Source: Ifrita kowaldi (Eukaryota; Chordata; Aves; Passeriformes; Cinclosomatidae). From it: a stretch of 64,000 bases of DNA. The notes under the pieces were generated by a model. It was not told the origin of the DNA and ran no database searches. It worked only from the letters and a program-made list of their open reading frames with translations. The stretch is taken from the NCBI GenBank assembly GCA_013398055.1, contig VZRS01001718.1, positions 353,232 to 417,231 of the forward strand, given 5' to 3'. Positions 1 through 13,800 of this stretch are shown here, one piece after another (the first letter of the stretch is position 1; every line of letters begins with the position of its first letter). The translations under genes and the position numbers were made by a program.

Positions 1-1674
1 CCCTTCATTCATCTCTCACAAATATTCATTACCTCCACTTCCAGTTCAGCTAATGTCAAAGGATTCATTCGGCATCCTTTGGTAAAGGCTGAAGTGCAGA
101 CACTGCTATGAACAGCTCCAGCTTTCAAGAATGGTGCTAACATATCTTTAGCTCTCTGGCATTCAAACTCATCTGGCTTCCTTGATGAATAATTGGAAAC
201 CTCCCTGCTGCAGTGACATTAAACTCATAGTTTAACCTTCATATTACAGCCTCTGAAATAAGCTCGGATTTTGTAGAATAAATATTACTACACAAATGGA
301 GCACTATTTTGTTTTCTTAACATCTTACACAGGCCAGCCTCCTAGGAGGAAGCATTTCTACAGCCTTGCACTTCATGAGAAGCTCTTAATCTACAAATGT
401 CTGTATCTGTCCCTGAACAGTCCAGCAGGTCCCCTGTGGGCAGTCAATGTTAGGGACAGAGTCACCCTTGCTTTCTTTTAGGTACAGGCAACGCCCCATG
501 ATCTTTCCCTGCAGCCAGTGCTCTCTGCCAGCCCCCAGCCCACCTCCCCAACACCCCACCACACATCCAGTGGGGAGGACTGGAGCATTCATGTAAACTT
601 TAGGCAGAACCTCGACACCCCTGAAATGCCCTATTTCCCTTTTTTGTTTTTAATCATAAAAGTCAGTGTCCCAATTCCTCTTGCAGAGCTCAGAGTTTCC
701 ATCACAGATGTGGGGGCGATAAGGAACAGCCTGCACAGCACTGACACATTCTGAGAGGAAGCTTGCATAGATCAGCAGAAACTAGAGCAAATCACAACCA
801 AAATCTAAGCAAATCAGAAGAAACAAGCTTGAAAGAAGGATCCAAGACTAATACTTCAAAATCAGAATAATCAAAACCATTATGAGTAGGGGAACTACGA
901 GGCATGCAGTGTTTCATTGCTCCTTATCAACTTGCCTCTCTAATCAGCACTCTACAGTTGTGGCATGGAGAGTTATGGAAAAAAATACAGATCCTTGAGG
1001 TGCTACTAGCCTGATTAAAGAAATCCATGTATTTCCCCTGGAGAAAAAGGCTTAGGGAGAGGTACCTGTAACAGGTACCTTATTGAGACAGATTGCCTTT
1101 AAGCCCAGGACTTAACCAGTGAAGCTCCAGACACTGGAAATTTTAATATAAATGTGACGTAGGAGTGATGTAGGAGTTCTAAACTCATATTTATGTACTT
1201 GCATAATATTAATACTGTAGCAGGTAAATATAAACAAAACACATGATGCTTTGCTCATGTCTGTGCTGGATGCCAATTTTGATATTGCTATAAGGTAAGA
1301 ATATATATGAAAAACAGTTTATATTTAAAAGGTTAAGAGAGGACATCCCTTCAGGAGGCAAAACAAGCTATACAAGAACTACTAAGGTTTCTAAAACACA
1401 TTTTCTTCTCTGTGCGTTAAATAATAAGTTTTTTCTCTTGTATATGAATCAGGGGACTTCCAACATCACCCCTGAATGCATTTTGGAAGGACTTCCTACT
1501 TGCCAAATCCCAATTCGAGTTGCATTTTGCAAAAACACATTCATGCTGCTTCATTACCCGATTTTGCTTGTAATGATATTTATTTAGGGCTACTTTGGCA
1601 AGCCAGGAAAACACGCAGGGCAGAAGGGGAGGGCACATGCTCCTACCATACCAGAGGGTCCTTTTTCTCCATGT
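1..1674. other. Non-coding flanking DNA, nothing recognised
   Basis: AT-rich DNA with only short chance open frames. No splice-bounded homologous exon, repeat or RNA gene is recognisable by eye. Confidence 0.5.
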
Positions 1675-1679
1675 CTGAA

Positions 1680-1870
1680 GCTCGACCTGGGGACTCCTGG
1701 CTCGACGAGGCGCTGGCGCAGGCAGCGGCTCCGGCAGATGCGCTGTGCCGGGGATGTGCCGGGGAGGTCGCGGGCTGCCCCGGCCCCGGGCTGGCTCCGG
1801 GGGCTGCCCTGGGCCCCGGCCCCGGTGCGGCGTGGCTGAAGTCAGGGTGCCAGCTGCCCCGGCAGGACAA
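1680..1870. promoter_or_regulatory. Short CpG-dense GC-rich block (candidate CpG island)
   Basis: About 20 CpG dinucleotides counted by hand in roughly 185 bp, in a very C+G-rich block with repeated CCGGGG/GGCCCC motifs. Neighbouring DNA has almost no CpG. Such blocks often mark promoters or unmethylated regulatory DNA in vertebrates. No TATA box or recognisable first exon was identified next to it. A local GC-rich degenerate repeat is an alternative. Confidence 0.45.
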
Positions 1871-4640
1871 TGGCTCCATTGGGACATAGCTGGGACAAAG
1901 GCGCTGCTTTCAGGAATGATTTTATATGCACACATGTGACCTTTGCCTGAAATGGCTCTGTGGAAAGTGTCCCTGTCCTGAAGCTCTGCTTTCAAATGCG
2001 GCACTCCCGGGCGCTTGCTTAATCTGTCCCTTTTTTCTCCTTTTTTATTTTTTGCCACAGATGCCTCAGGAGAGGTCATGTGCAGATAACAAGGTGGTGC
2101 TGTGCTTTTTCTCATCATTTAATGGAGCTATTCAGTAATGGATAAGATTGTTTTCTTCACTTTGCAAAGTCCTTCACCAGGATCTGCTATCTGGAATGCT
2201 TTTTCTGCTTTTAGGAATTTAACTAGAAAACCAGAGTACCCCAATTTCCAATCCCATACCCTTGAGCAAGCCTCCACCGGCTGACACTTACAGACACTTC
2301 CAAGCTCAGGCCACCTTTGCTGGAGTGCATATAATTTTAAATTTATGCATCCAGATAACAAGAGCAGGGCCTTTGGGTTTTTAATGGATCGGAGCAAGTT
2401 GTTTATTATAAATACATCTATTGTAAATTAATTTATTTTAACAGTGCTTTTTAATTATTTTGAAGGCTTCCCACTTAAATGGATATAAAATAGTGGCTGT
2501 CAATACACACCATGCATGAAATCCAAATTTCGCTGTAGCTGGGCTGGAGGTGGGGGGTGAAGACAGAATTTATCACCTTTACCTTGGGATATGGCAGTGA
2601 ATGCTGCAGGTGAAATGATGGGCCCTCAGAGTCATTCTTTATTAGGTTACAGGGAAAGTTAATAGCAGTGTGACTCTCAGGTTAGCCAAATTTTCTTTTA
2701 TAAGACCTTGATTTTTGCTGTTTATTGCTCTGACAAACTTACATTTGCACTGACATTTTTTGCTGGAAAGAGTTGGGAGTTTTTAATCTATTTTTAGTTT
2801 ACAGCAAAATACACCAAACATTTTTGAGATTAAAACAAAGAATGTATTCTTTTCTATACTAATGTTAACCGAAATTATCTGTCCTTTCCATAAACAGATC
2901 TCAGGCTTACATAGCCTGGAGCAACAGACCAGATTTTGGGGACCAGGGAGGAATGGCCTTTGTGAAATGAATACATTCATTCATCCCCACCAAATTCCAT
3001 ACCAACTTTGTCAAGTTATAAATCTTTAAAAGATCTTTGTATATGCTGAGCACTGTGTGCAACTTGCTCACACTTAATAGCTGAGCTCTCTGAAGATCAT
3101 CTTCGCTGGATGTCTTTGAGCCCCTTACTGACCATGGATCACACTGCAGGTTTATCTCAAAGGAAAGGAGTTTTAAAAGGTGCTCGCAGTCCCAGCCAGA
3201 TCCAGGAGTGTGGTCATGGCTGTCTGTCATACACCACTGCCTCAGCACAGCTGCACACACAGCCTGCATCTCTCTCATAAAAAGTGTGGTATTGTGCATG
3301 CTGGGAAAGCAAATTTCTTGTCCTGAAATAAATCCCACCCCACCCCCCAAAAAACCCCAAATTCCACTGTGAAATCTCCCCAACCACCTCCCCTGTTCCC
3401 TACAGCTGCTTCCTTCAACATCAGTCTTTCAAGAGAGGGAACATTGAAAAGGATAAAATCAAAGCTTTGAGGAGCGACTGCATAGGCAGCAGGTCCTGGA
3501 TCATAAATGAAACAGGGCTACTGTTGGAAAGACAGCACAGAGCACGTGATAATGCACAGAGACACAGAAGCAGACAGATTGCAAGTGTTTGAGAAATATT
3601 AAAATGTGGTATCAGCATGTGAGGTCAAAGAATTTTAGATACAAATCCAGTTAGAGTACAAGTACCGAATGCAAGCAAATTAAAATATACAGATATTTTG
3701 CAATATCTAGATGCAAAATATCTGAGCAAAGGGAGCAAAAAAATATCAAAGAAGAAACAAACTAGCAAACTCACAGATCTCCACCTCATAGCAGACTGCT
3801 TCCAACACTGTGCTCCCTAATACTTGTTTGAATTTCATGTAAAAAAAGATGCATCTCACTTGCCTTAGAAGCTAACGTGCAGCCTGCCATGCCACGGACA
3901 GCTTTTTAGCCCCATCTCACTTTAATATAATTTTCCTTCTTTTCCTTTTATTTTAGATTATCCCTTTTAATTATTTGTTGCCCCATGAAAGAGAATCTAT
4001 ACTACAGCAGAGGGGCTTAAACTTACTGTTACAAGTGCTCTGCTGAATAAAGACATGTCTGCATTATAAACGGAATGATTTCTCACATTTGCAGAGTTAA
4101 TGTATTTGGAGACAAGCACAAACTTCCCTACTTAGTCTCACTTCAGCATGATTTGCAGGAGCTGGCAAGATTCAGCATTTCCCAATATATTCATTGCAAT
4201 CTAAAAATATTTTGGTCAATCTTTACATCAGTTTAACACCACAGCATTCTTGGTCATACAGCTATTCACTTCTTTTGAGTCATACTCAATTAAAGTAAAT
4301 CTTAGGCAACTCTCACTCTGTATAAACACATTCAGGCTGTTTAGCAAAACAGATACTGCTGTCCCTAGATGTCATGGGGAGCAGTGGGTATTGCTTTAGG
4401 TAATGCTTGGTCAGAATTAACTACCACAGTTCAAGCAGGGGCAGTGGCCTGGGGCAGAGGCACACACAGTGATGGAAGTGGAAGCTGGTGCCTGTCCTGA
4501 AGGGCTTTGGGAATGGATTTCTACCCAAAACCACATAATTTTTAAATGTGTATGTATAAAGAGTTATTTAAGATCCCTAAAAGGCAATCTGTGCGGTGCC
4601 TCCATCACACTTTTACAGGCTGTGGCCATCACTGCATTTT
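1871..4640. other. Non-coding flanking DNA, nothing recognised
   Basis: AT-rich sequence, including a TAAT-rich stretch near 2,400-2,460. The open frames here are short and unlike any protein I know. Confidence 0.45.
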
Positions 4641-4803
4641 CACAGAATCATAGAATGGTTTAGGTTGGAAGGGGACTTTAAAACTCATCAAGTGAGAAAT
4701 TCCTTCCTAATATCCAATCTTCACCTGCTCTCTTTCACTTTGAAGCCATTCCTCTTTGCCCTATCACTATATGCTCTTGTGAAAATACCAAACAGCCTCT
4801 CCA
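4641..4803 (-). mobile_element. CR1 LINE 3'-end fragment, internally deleted
   Basis: It begins CACAGAATCATAGAATGGTT and continues GGTTGGAAGGGGAC, the reverse complement of the CR1 3' terminus, so the element points to the minus strand. It then jumps to AATTCCTTCCTAATATCCAA and a stretch ending CTATCACTATATGCTCTTG, also typical of CR1. The usual intervening part is missing, so this is a deleted and diverged copy. Confidence 0.8.
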
Positions 4804-7800
4804 GCATACACTCAGTGAGCTGTGATTGGAGATGTTGGGTCTGCTTTCTGGACTCGGATTTAGGCACCAGCAAGGCACAAGTTGCTCAGATCAGGGCAGG
4901 GCTGCACTTGCCCAGGCATAGCTGCATGTAGGAAATTTCAGACATGAAGGTCTCCTATTTTGATCACGCAAAACATCCAAACTAATGAAAACAAAAATTA
5001 TAAGTTTCCAGGTACAGTAGGCTCAGAAATTAATATTTAGGAATCTGATTGCACAACAAATGCACTGAGGAGAATACTCACTGTAAGGGGCATAGGCTCA
5101 TGCTGTCATGTGTAGCTAAGGTTAATGAAAATGATTAAAAATATTTCTTTTTCAATATTCAGAATACATAGGATAAAAAATTGTACAGGCTCAGCTTTAA
5201 AGCAGCTGTTCTCATCAGAATCAGAAATCTGAACATCTCTTGATCTCATGTAATCAGAGGGGGTAGCTATATAATTAAATCAGGCCACACATTGAGCACC
5301 TATATATGGATTTCTGGAGGTAACATTAAAATCCTATTTTTAAAAGCTGTGTTTACAGATATCCCAGACTCCTAGAAATAAAGACCTTTTGAACATAACT
5401 CCTTTTAGTGCCTGCACTTTCTGCAGTCATTTTAAACTGTATTGATACAAATAAATTAATCAGAAAATTATACTGGTAGTTTAATATGCCATGGGTATTA
5501 CAGCACTAAAATCAACCGTAAAAAACAGCGCTTCAAAAAAATTGCACTGCTGATAGTCATGAATAAAAGAAGATTGTGACTTACAAGAAATATACAACCC
5601 CTCCTCCTGTTAATCTGTTCCATATTTGATCACTGAGCTTGCATTGCAGTTGAAAAATATCCTGGGGGACTACTTAGTGTACTGCCTAATCCAACCATCC
5701 ACCCCCTGCAAAGTACAACCTCATGCGGTTTTGTTTCATTAGGAGTTTCTCTGCAGCTCCAATGACCCAGCTCAGTTTCACCTCCAGCAAACAGGTCTGA
5801 GCATGAAGAAATAGCTTCTGTGGCCAGAACTGTGCAGAAATATATAATTCTGTACAAGCATAATTGCACGAGCTGAGCTAATGGAAAAACCATACTTTGT
5901 CCAGCTACTTCTAGGCATGGCTGGAGTTACTCCGTCTGCAATCTGAATGGATTATGTGGTCTTGTATCTCTGACTTTGCCTTGGCATATTTTCTTGTTCT
6001 TAACCCTTCATTTACAGTATTACAGCTACATGACAGCTTTGTTCAAACTCCAAAGGTTTGCCACTTCTGTTAAACAACATTTTTCCTGCCATTAGATGTT
6101 TTTTATTTCCACTAGACTGCCCACTGGTGGGGATGTTATGGTATCCTTTATCCTCAGTTTATGCAAAAATGCATCTTCACTCTGAAAAGCCATCAGACCC
6201 AGAGCTTCTAAAAATCATATGTCGAAATATTAATCCTCCTTTCCTGGGTTCTGTTAACCACAGTATACCAGCATACCACAGTATGAGCAGTTATAAAATA
6301 GCACAGCTTTACAAACCTACACCAGCAGGATCCACCTCTGTGAGGGTGTCTGCCATGGAGAGTTTGGGATGGAAGAGAAATGGCCAAGGGTAAACTGTAG
6401 ACAGGAGTAAATGTGCATGGGGAGACAAAGTTTGGATATGTGAAGAATCAAAAAGGTTGTAAACTAAAGCCTAGTTCTCCCTGACCAACATGAAAAGACT
6501 CTGCATGGGCTGCAGTTTTCCTCTGAGAGAGCTAGAACTAGCTGAGACAGCTCATAGCTTCATCACTTTGGCCATCACACAGGGCACACAAGTCCTGGAT
6601 AAGGCCAGCAGAGAGCCACAGGGAAGAACAGAGCGTTGCCAGCATCAGCCAAGACCCTGCTCCTTGGCTTGAGGGCTGACACCGTGGCTCCTTATCTACC
6701 TTCCTTATCACTAAAACATTGCTCTCTACAGCTTCAGTCTTTCCCTTCAACTGGTTTTCTTGTCCCAAAGCCAATCCCCTATGCCTATCCCAAACAACAT
6801 CTCTTTATTCTAACACAATTACAGCTCCACCTGAATTTGAAGTCCCTAGTCTTGTACAATATGTACAAGTGAAGTAAAATTCTACATCCTGAACAAGATG
6901 TACAAATTTCTTAAATTAAACAGTAACTCACAAATTGTAACTAGGGACCAAGTTAATAAAATACCTAAAGAAGGAAACACAACAAATTTCAAGGCTGCTC
7001 TTACCTGCTACAGAAAGTCCAGTGCTAAAACCTGACTATAAAGGCCTGACAAGAGGTACTGCACTAGGAATAAGGGTTTTGAAGGTTAAATAAAAAATAA
7101 TATGATAATTGCACACTCTCATTATGCTAACACCAATCCAGAGGTGACAGTAGCCAACAAACATAGCCATAAATACAGCGAACGGACTGTAGAGAACAGA
7201 CAAGTAAAGAAACTCCAGAAAAGGCTTACAGAGGAAGGACTGAGGACTTCCAAGGGGTGCCACTACAGGACAGGGGTTGGAAACACCCATGGATTTGCAG
7301 GTGATACACTGAGACTAGCCTTTGGAGCACAGTGAGGAGTTTTGACCACCCACCAGCTACTGTGCCAGCAAGCAGCTGTGGGTCCAAGCTGTGTCATGAC
7401 CTGGGTTGCTGATACAGTGTTCGTAATTCAAGATCAGTGGGTTGGCCACCATTATTATAGTGCTTGGATTTTCATCTTCCTGAAAAAAATTGAATCTCCA
7501 GAGAACATAAACATCTCAATCTTTTTGGGGCTGGGGAAATTGGATAAGTTTTTTACAAGTAAAAAATAATAATTATTTCTTATTTCTTGTCGTCTCCACT
7601 TGGGGTGTAAAAGCTATTTCAAGTGATTGGACAACTCATCCTTGCTTTTTGTGTGAAGCCCACGGAAATTCCAGTGTGAGAGGAAGCTACAGGCCCAGCT
7701 GCAGCATAGATTAGGGCCTTACCAAATGCTAGATTGAGCAGGCATCCATCACAGTGACAGCTGCTACTGCACTGAAATGTACACGATTCTGGGAAAAAAA

Positions 7801-10800
7801 CCCAAACGGGAACTGGCTTGTTCAGCTTTGGATGCTGCAGACAGGAATGACTGTGCAGTGAAGGTTTTTAGGCTGCACAAATCAATTTTACATACAACTC
7901 CTTGAGAATTCTAAAAGGACTTGTTTGTTCACAAAGCTTAGTTTATATTTCTGTTTACAATTTATCTTCTGTTTTTGATTTCTCACAACGCTTGTGTCCT
8001 TCTTCCAGACCCCCCTGCAAGTCTTTATTCACTAAAGCTTTCAGAGTTTTGTTTTTGTTCTAATTTTTTGCCTTCTAAGTTGTTTTTATTATGATGTACC
8101 ACACTGAGTGCTATAACAGCCTGTGAGGGATATTTTCTAAGAAGAATAAATTATGGGCATTAATACAACAAAGCACAGAGGTTTTGAACATTTGGTTTCA
8201 ACGTGGAAAGATTCTCATTCATATGAGAGTCATATTGAGGATTTATTTCTAGGGGTCTTTTTTCTGCTATTAAGATCTAACGAAGCAGTATTCTACTGAA
8301 GGCTCATTTTTTTTCCTTGCACACTCTGTCATGGTTATTGCAGAGCTCTTCTGCTGTTTCTCATTTCACTGCAAGGTACCTATGTGCATATGAAAGGTAC
8401 ACTGTGCAGGGTTTGCTTTCAAGTTTTCCATTAAGTGGGGGGAAGGAGGGTATGGGGGTTTTGTCTGAGCTTCTTTTGTGGAGAGGGATTAAGGAAAGGA
8501 TAGGGAAGCCAGGGACAAAGTAGTTCTTTAAAATAAATTCAGATCTCCCCTCTGTAAACACATGCCAACCAAATATACAAATTACAGCAAATTGGTTGTC
8601 TGTGTTCACAACTGGGCTCATGCTAAAAACTAAGAACACTGTAAGCATGAGTTAGAACATTTATTTGGACCTCCTTGAAAAGTCTTCCTTTCAGTAGGTT
8701 CAATCCTGCAACATAAGTAATTTAGCTCTCATGAGTAGTCCCATTGACTAAAAGCAGGGCCTGGATTAACAGGGTCACCTAAACCAACAGAGGAGTTTCG
8801 AATGCAACATTTTCCCATAAGTCACTTCCCATTATACGCTTTTGCCACCTGGACTCCATCTCCTTAAATCTGCTTTATTGGTCCCATATGCCTTTATTCA
8901 ACAAAGTGCTCGAGCTTTGATGGAATGGAAGGGACACAAGCGAGCACCAAGCAGCTTTCCTGAGCCGGTGCTGCAGCCGCGCTCCCGATTAATGCCTCCA
9001 TTCATAGAGCTGTGTCCCTGCACTGCACGCAGGGAACAGCCTCCCACTTGTAGTGCCCAAACATGCTGGCTTTCTTTTCCAGATCTGCTCACAAAATCCA
9101 CTGCATCATGGGTGCCTCCAGCTTGCAGCTCTGTGCCTGTGTGCTGCGTCCATCTTTACATGATGAAATTGCCTTTTGCTGAGTACCCGCTCGACACCAA
9201 GGGCTTCAACTCCCATGGGTTGAAGCAGGATCTCAAATGCAGCCCTGCAGGTCTGGAGGCTGGCAGGAAGGCACCACTGCCCCCTTCTTGTACCATCTAT
9301 GCCTCCCAGGGGATTTAATTTAGTTCTCCAAAAGGCACAAAATACTTTTTTCCCCCCCTGATTTTGGTTGGATCTGATTTCTGGCTATTTAGCAAACTGG
9401 CTCACCAGATCGAGCTGAGCCTCTGCGCTGATGCTCAGGAATCCCCAGAAGTGGACTGGGAGGAGGACAGGACCACCACGTTCAGCAGTCATACACAAAT
9501 TAGGGAAGAGAAAGAAACGGTTCCATCTTTCCTTCCAGCCTTGTATCTCCATACCCCTTCTCCTTTTTGTCTGCATTTTAAAATGCAAAAAATGAAAGAA
9601 AATATTTTACTGCAGATTTCCTGAAAACAATAGCAATTTTTGGACAGATTTTTAGCAGTACCAAAATGTATTTCAATGGTGGCATGTCAGCTCTACGCCT
9701 CCTGTTAAGGTAACGATGCAAACAGTTTGATCATATCATACTCCAGATCAAAAAGTGGGGGGTGGGAACCGCAAACTTTGCAATGTTTGACTTGAACTCA
9801 AGTGAAAACATCTGAAGGCTTTTGTGGGTGTTTGAACTTCTCAGTGACAGGAATCAAGGTAAAAGCAACTTGATTGTTTCTTTTTATCACTTTCCAGCCT
9901 TGGTACAAAAACAGGAATTTGTTAATTACTTCAGCCACCAGTGGGGTTGGATTGGCAGCAGTGAGGAGCTCCGAGCCCTTTCCTTGTAACTGCTGTGATG
10001 AAAAACTCCTGTGTTTCCTTCCTCACCACGTCTCACAAAGAGATTTACAGCTGTGTTTTAACCACGTGTCAGCGAGCCAATGCATCAAGATTTACAGCAG
10101 AAAATTTGGAGACTTATCTTCAGCTGAATTTTCCTACTGATAGCTATTATAATTTATAATAAGTGTTTGCATATTTAGTTAGCCATATGATGATATTAAA
10201 CACTAGAGAAAAGTGGCCTAAATGAAGGAAGCAAGTGAATGGCACTGTATCCCTTCCCATCCCCACAAAGGTTAAGCAGGACCTGAGGATCAAATTTCTT
10301 AGCTGCACCATGCTGCTCACAAGCAGCAGCAAGTAAGTGTATAGGAATACCAAGAAATGGATGTTTATTTGCATGTCCTGAGGTTTTGCTTTAGTTCTTG
10401 CAGGATCTCTTACCATCAATGCTACTTCTGTCAGTTCGTTTTCAACCGGACTCCCAAACATCCCAGCAGAGACAAGGACCCATACAGTAAATTTAAGGTG
10501 GTGATCACTTGCTTAGACACCTTCCACTAAACAAAGAATTTAAAAGCCATTTCTCCAGAGTTGATTGGTTTTGTTTTGGTTTTGGTTCCTGTTTTGTTTT
10601 TGGCAGTCCACATGCGCAGGGCAGGGGTCTGTGAGACTGGAACAGAGAGAGGCAACGGACTTGGTGAGGGGATGCCAAGAAAGGGGCAGGTGAGAGCTGA
10701 ACACCAATATTTTCTTTACATTTCCTAGCACTGTATTTCTTGACAGCTCTCAGCCACTTTCATGACATGGATGCCAGGGAATGGGACAGCAGAGCAGGGA

Positions 10801-13800
10801 GTCCCTCTAGGCGGCCTAAGCTACACAATTTGCTGTTACAGAGGTTGTACTTACTTTTTTCTCAGGCCTTTTTCCAGCCAACAAAAGCTCAAATCCAGCT
10901 AAGGTGATGTCAGCTCCTCCTTCTCATTTTCTGGCCCATGCCCGGAGCATAATCTTCCTCCACATTTCAAATATGAAACCTTGCATTAGGGCTTTGAGCA
11001 TTTCCTCTTTAAGTTGTTGCAACCTCTTCCATGTAGCCAGAAGAGCATATATAACTCAGACACCACAGCAACTTGCCAAGTTGTGTTCAGCTGAGTTTCT
11101 TGCTTCCATTTGGAGTTAGCTGTTATGGATCACAGTATTGAAATAAACACATCAGACTGCACTAATGAAGAGCTGTTGAGCTGACTTAGAAAACTCCAAA
11201 AAGCTCTTCATCACAGCCTAATTTCAGGTGTCAGATTTCTTTGGTTCATCTCCAAGTTCCAGATCCATTATTCTCAGTACCACTGCTGATTCTTATCACT
11301 ACTTTTGCTCAAAAGGGGAAAACACCTCCAGAGTCAGCCTGCTGTGCCTCTTGCTATCATCCCACCCTTAAATCCATTATCTCAGAGAAAAGCATTTAAT
11401 AGAACAAGCCTAGAGAAGACTGGCACAAACTAACAGGTGACAGCAGCTGTCTTTCTTCCACTTTCTCTTCTTGCCTCACTGACAGTAATTTCCACATAAA
11501 TTTTAGCATATAAACGTCTTCCTGCAAGAAACACATTTTACCTTTTATAAGGTAGCACCTTCAGAAAACACGTAATTACTACTGAAGTAGAATTTTTGTT
11601 TGAACTGTCAGTCCTCACACTTCTTCCAGGGGACAAATACAAATTTCAAAAGTAAAATTAAGCACAAATGTACTTTTCAAGGTGTCTTCCTCCATTTTAA
11701 AGGATTTATAGAGCACAATCCCATCTTGTTTCCTTCTCAAGTTATCTGCAAGACACTCAGGAATTCCTGAAGCACTACAAAAGGCCAATTTAGGCATAAA
11801 TGCAATACATGCATAGTAGAAATAAAACAAGTAATCTACTTTTACAACTAATTATTGGAGCATGTACTCTCCAGCAGAGTTTCACCCCTCTATTAATTCA
11901 GCTCATACTTTACCAATAGCTAAAACCAGCAGGATCAATGTGGAACTATGCAAATAAATAACAGCAATAATAAAACATCAAGAGGGTTCCAAGAGTGTTG
12001 CCTCTTTCTTGCAAAGCAACAGCCTACTCTCTCTGACCTCTTATGCTTTTGCCATTCATCTAAGGTTGGACGTAAGATGAAATTGTTAAATCAGAGGCTG
12101 GGGAGGATGCCAGACTTCCAAACCCAGGCTGTGAAAGGCCCCCTCTGTCCATTGCAGAATTTCACAGGGACTGCAGACAGCAGATCTGAGACAGCCTTTC
12201 AGGCCTGTCTTTATCAGTCAAATCTCCTCTTGTGCTCTGGAGGAACCCCTGGAGAGACTTCAGCCCCCCGGTTGTGCTGGCACGAAGGGGCTTGGCTGTG
12301 TGCACCCCCAGCCAGCCAGACCCCAGGCTGCCAAACCTTCCCTTCACACAGGCCAGCTCTCAAGCAGCACCAGCCTCCCTCTGCTTGCAGGACTTCTTAT
12401 TCTTGAAGTTTTTATATACAGAAAAATAAGATACCTGTCAGGAGAAGAAATTAAGACCCTTTCAGTTTTATTACATTTCTTCCATTTTATAGGCGGGCTG
12501 TTTCTTTTTTGTTTGCTTTGCAGAAGACATTATAATATAATAATTAACCACTGGAAAGAGTTTGGTTTTGATTCCTTCGGATGAACTGCCTTAGACAGAC
12601 TGTGTCTGAAGTAGAAAAGATTAGTTCTGTATTTACTAACATGCCACAGGCTCAGGGAGAAAAGGGGGGAGTAATCCCTCAAAAAGGGCTGTTTGTTATA
12701 AAACCCACCACAAGTAATCAATATACCCCAAAAGAGCAAAGGCAGTGATGGAGCAAACCCTTAATGTGAACCAGACCGAATAACACGCAACAATCAGCTT
12801 GATGGGTGAAGTAGTGATTTGGCAAATGTTCTGACATTCCTTGCCATGGGATTTCCGGACAGTCATGGTGAAAGTAAGTAAACATGCCTCATCAGAAATA
12901 ACATTAGCAACAGGCCCAACAGTAACACACAGCTGGGCTCTTCACTCAGAGCAGGGATTCCTTCCTTTACCTGATACTAAATCTTACCCTCTACATGGGG
13001 CCACAAAGCAGCTTGGATATGAACTTTATATCAAAAATTCACTTCCATCAAAATACTCCTGAGCTGGAGGTACAACAACATGATTGCCAAGTTCATCCTT
13101 CATGACAAAACGAAGAGGATCCCTGAATTAATCCATATCCATTACGAATGCTTGAGGAAACAATCCAGGAGCTGGCACCTTCTGGCTCCTCAGCTCACGG
13201 GCTTTCCATTACACAAAGAAATTCTATATTTCAGCAACAGGATTACCTAGGCCTTTCTGGGAAATTTTAAGGCAAAGCAATTTCCTCATCTAGAAAACAA
13301 GAATAAGAGGGTTAAAACATGTTAAAGGTTTTAAAGAGTGAAAATACTAATTGCTATTCCCATGTAGCAACTGAATCTTGATCTTTTTGTTTGTATTTCA
13401 TTGAAGGAACTCCTCCCGTCCCTGGGGAGCAGGAACTTGCAGAACGGAGAGAAGCAGAAAAGGGGCGTCTCATTTTGTCAAGAGATGGATTCAGTCCCTC
13501 CAGGAAAGGGAATATAATACATAAAATCACTTTATAAATCTTCAGCTCAAGAGCTACTAATCAAGGGTTCTTTCAGTGTCTGCAAATTCAAGTGATCTCC
13601 TAATACCCAGCCCTTCTTTCTGATTAGCTGCAAAGAGTTGTGTGCTTTTTTCACGACACCAAACTTGGGGGCGAATTTGAGACAGTCCTCTAGACTGGAA
13701 ATCAACAGCAGCAATTGTATACAGAGGTTGGGACTTCCGGATAAAACATCAGGGCCCATGGGGAACATTCCTGCATTAAAGTCAGTGTTTGATTCCAAAA

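Noticed and set aside
1417..2118. 233-codon open frame on the minus strand, the longest in the window, and an overlapping 137-codon frame on the plus strand
   Set aside because: Both run through the GC-rich block, where stops are rare. The Pro/Arg/Ala-rich composition is what GC-rich DNA gives in any frame, and no splice context or known family fits.
2907..3383. 158-codon minus-strand open frame
   Set aside because: No family resemblance, mixed composition, no supporting neighbours; consistent with chance in intergenic DNA.
8842..9318. 158-codon plus-strand open frame
   Set aside because: It lacks recognisable domains and crosses a GC-richer patch. No splice or promoter evidence.
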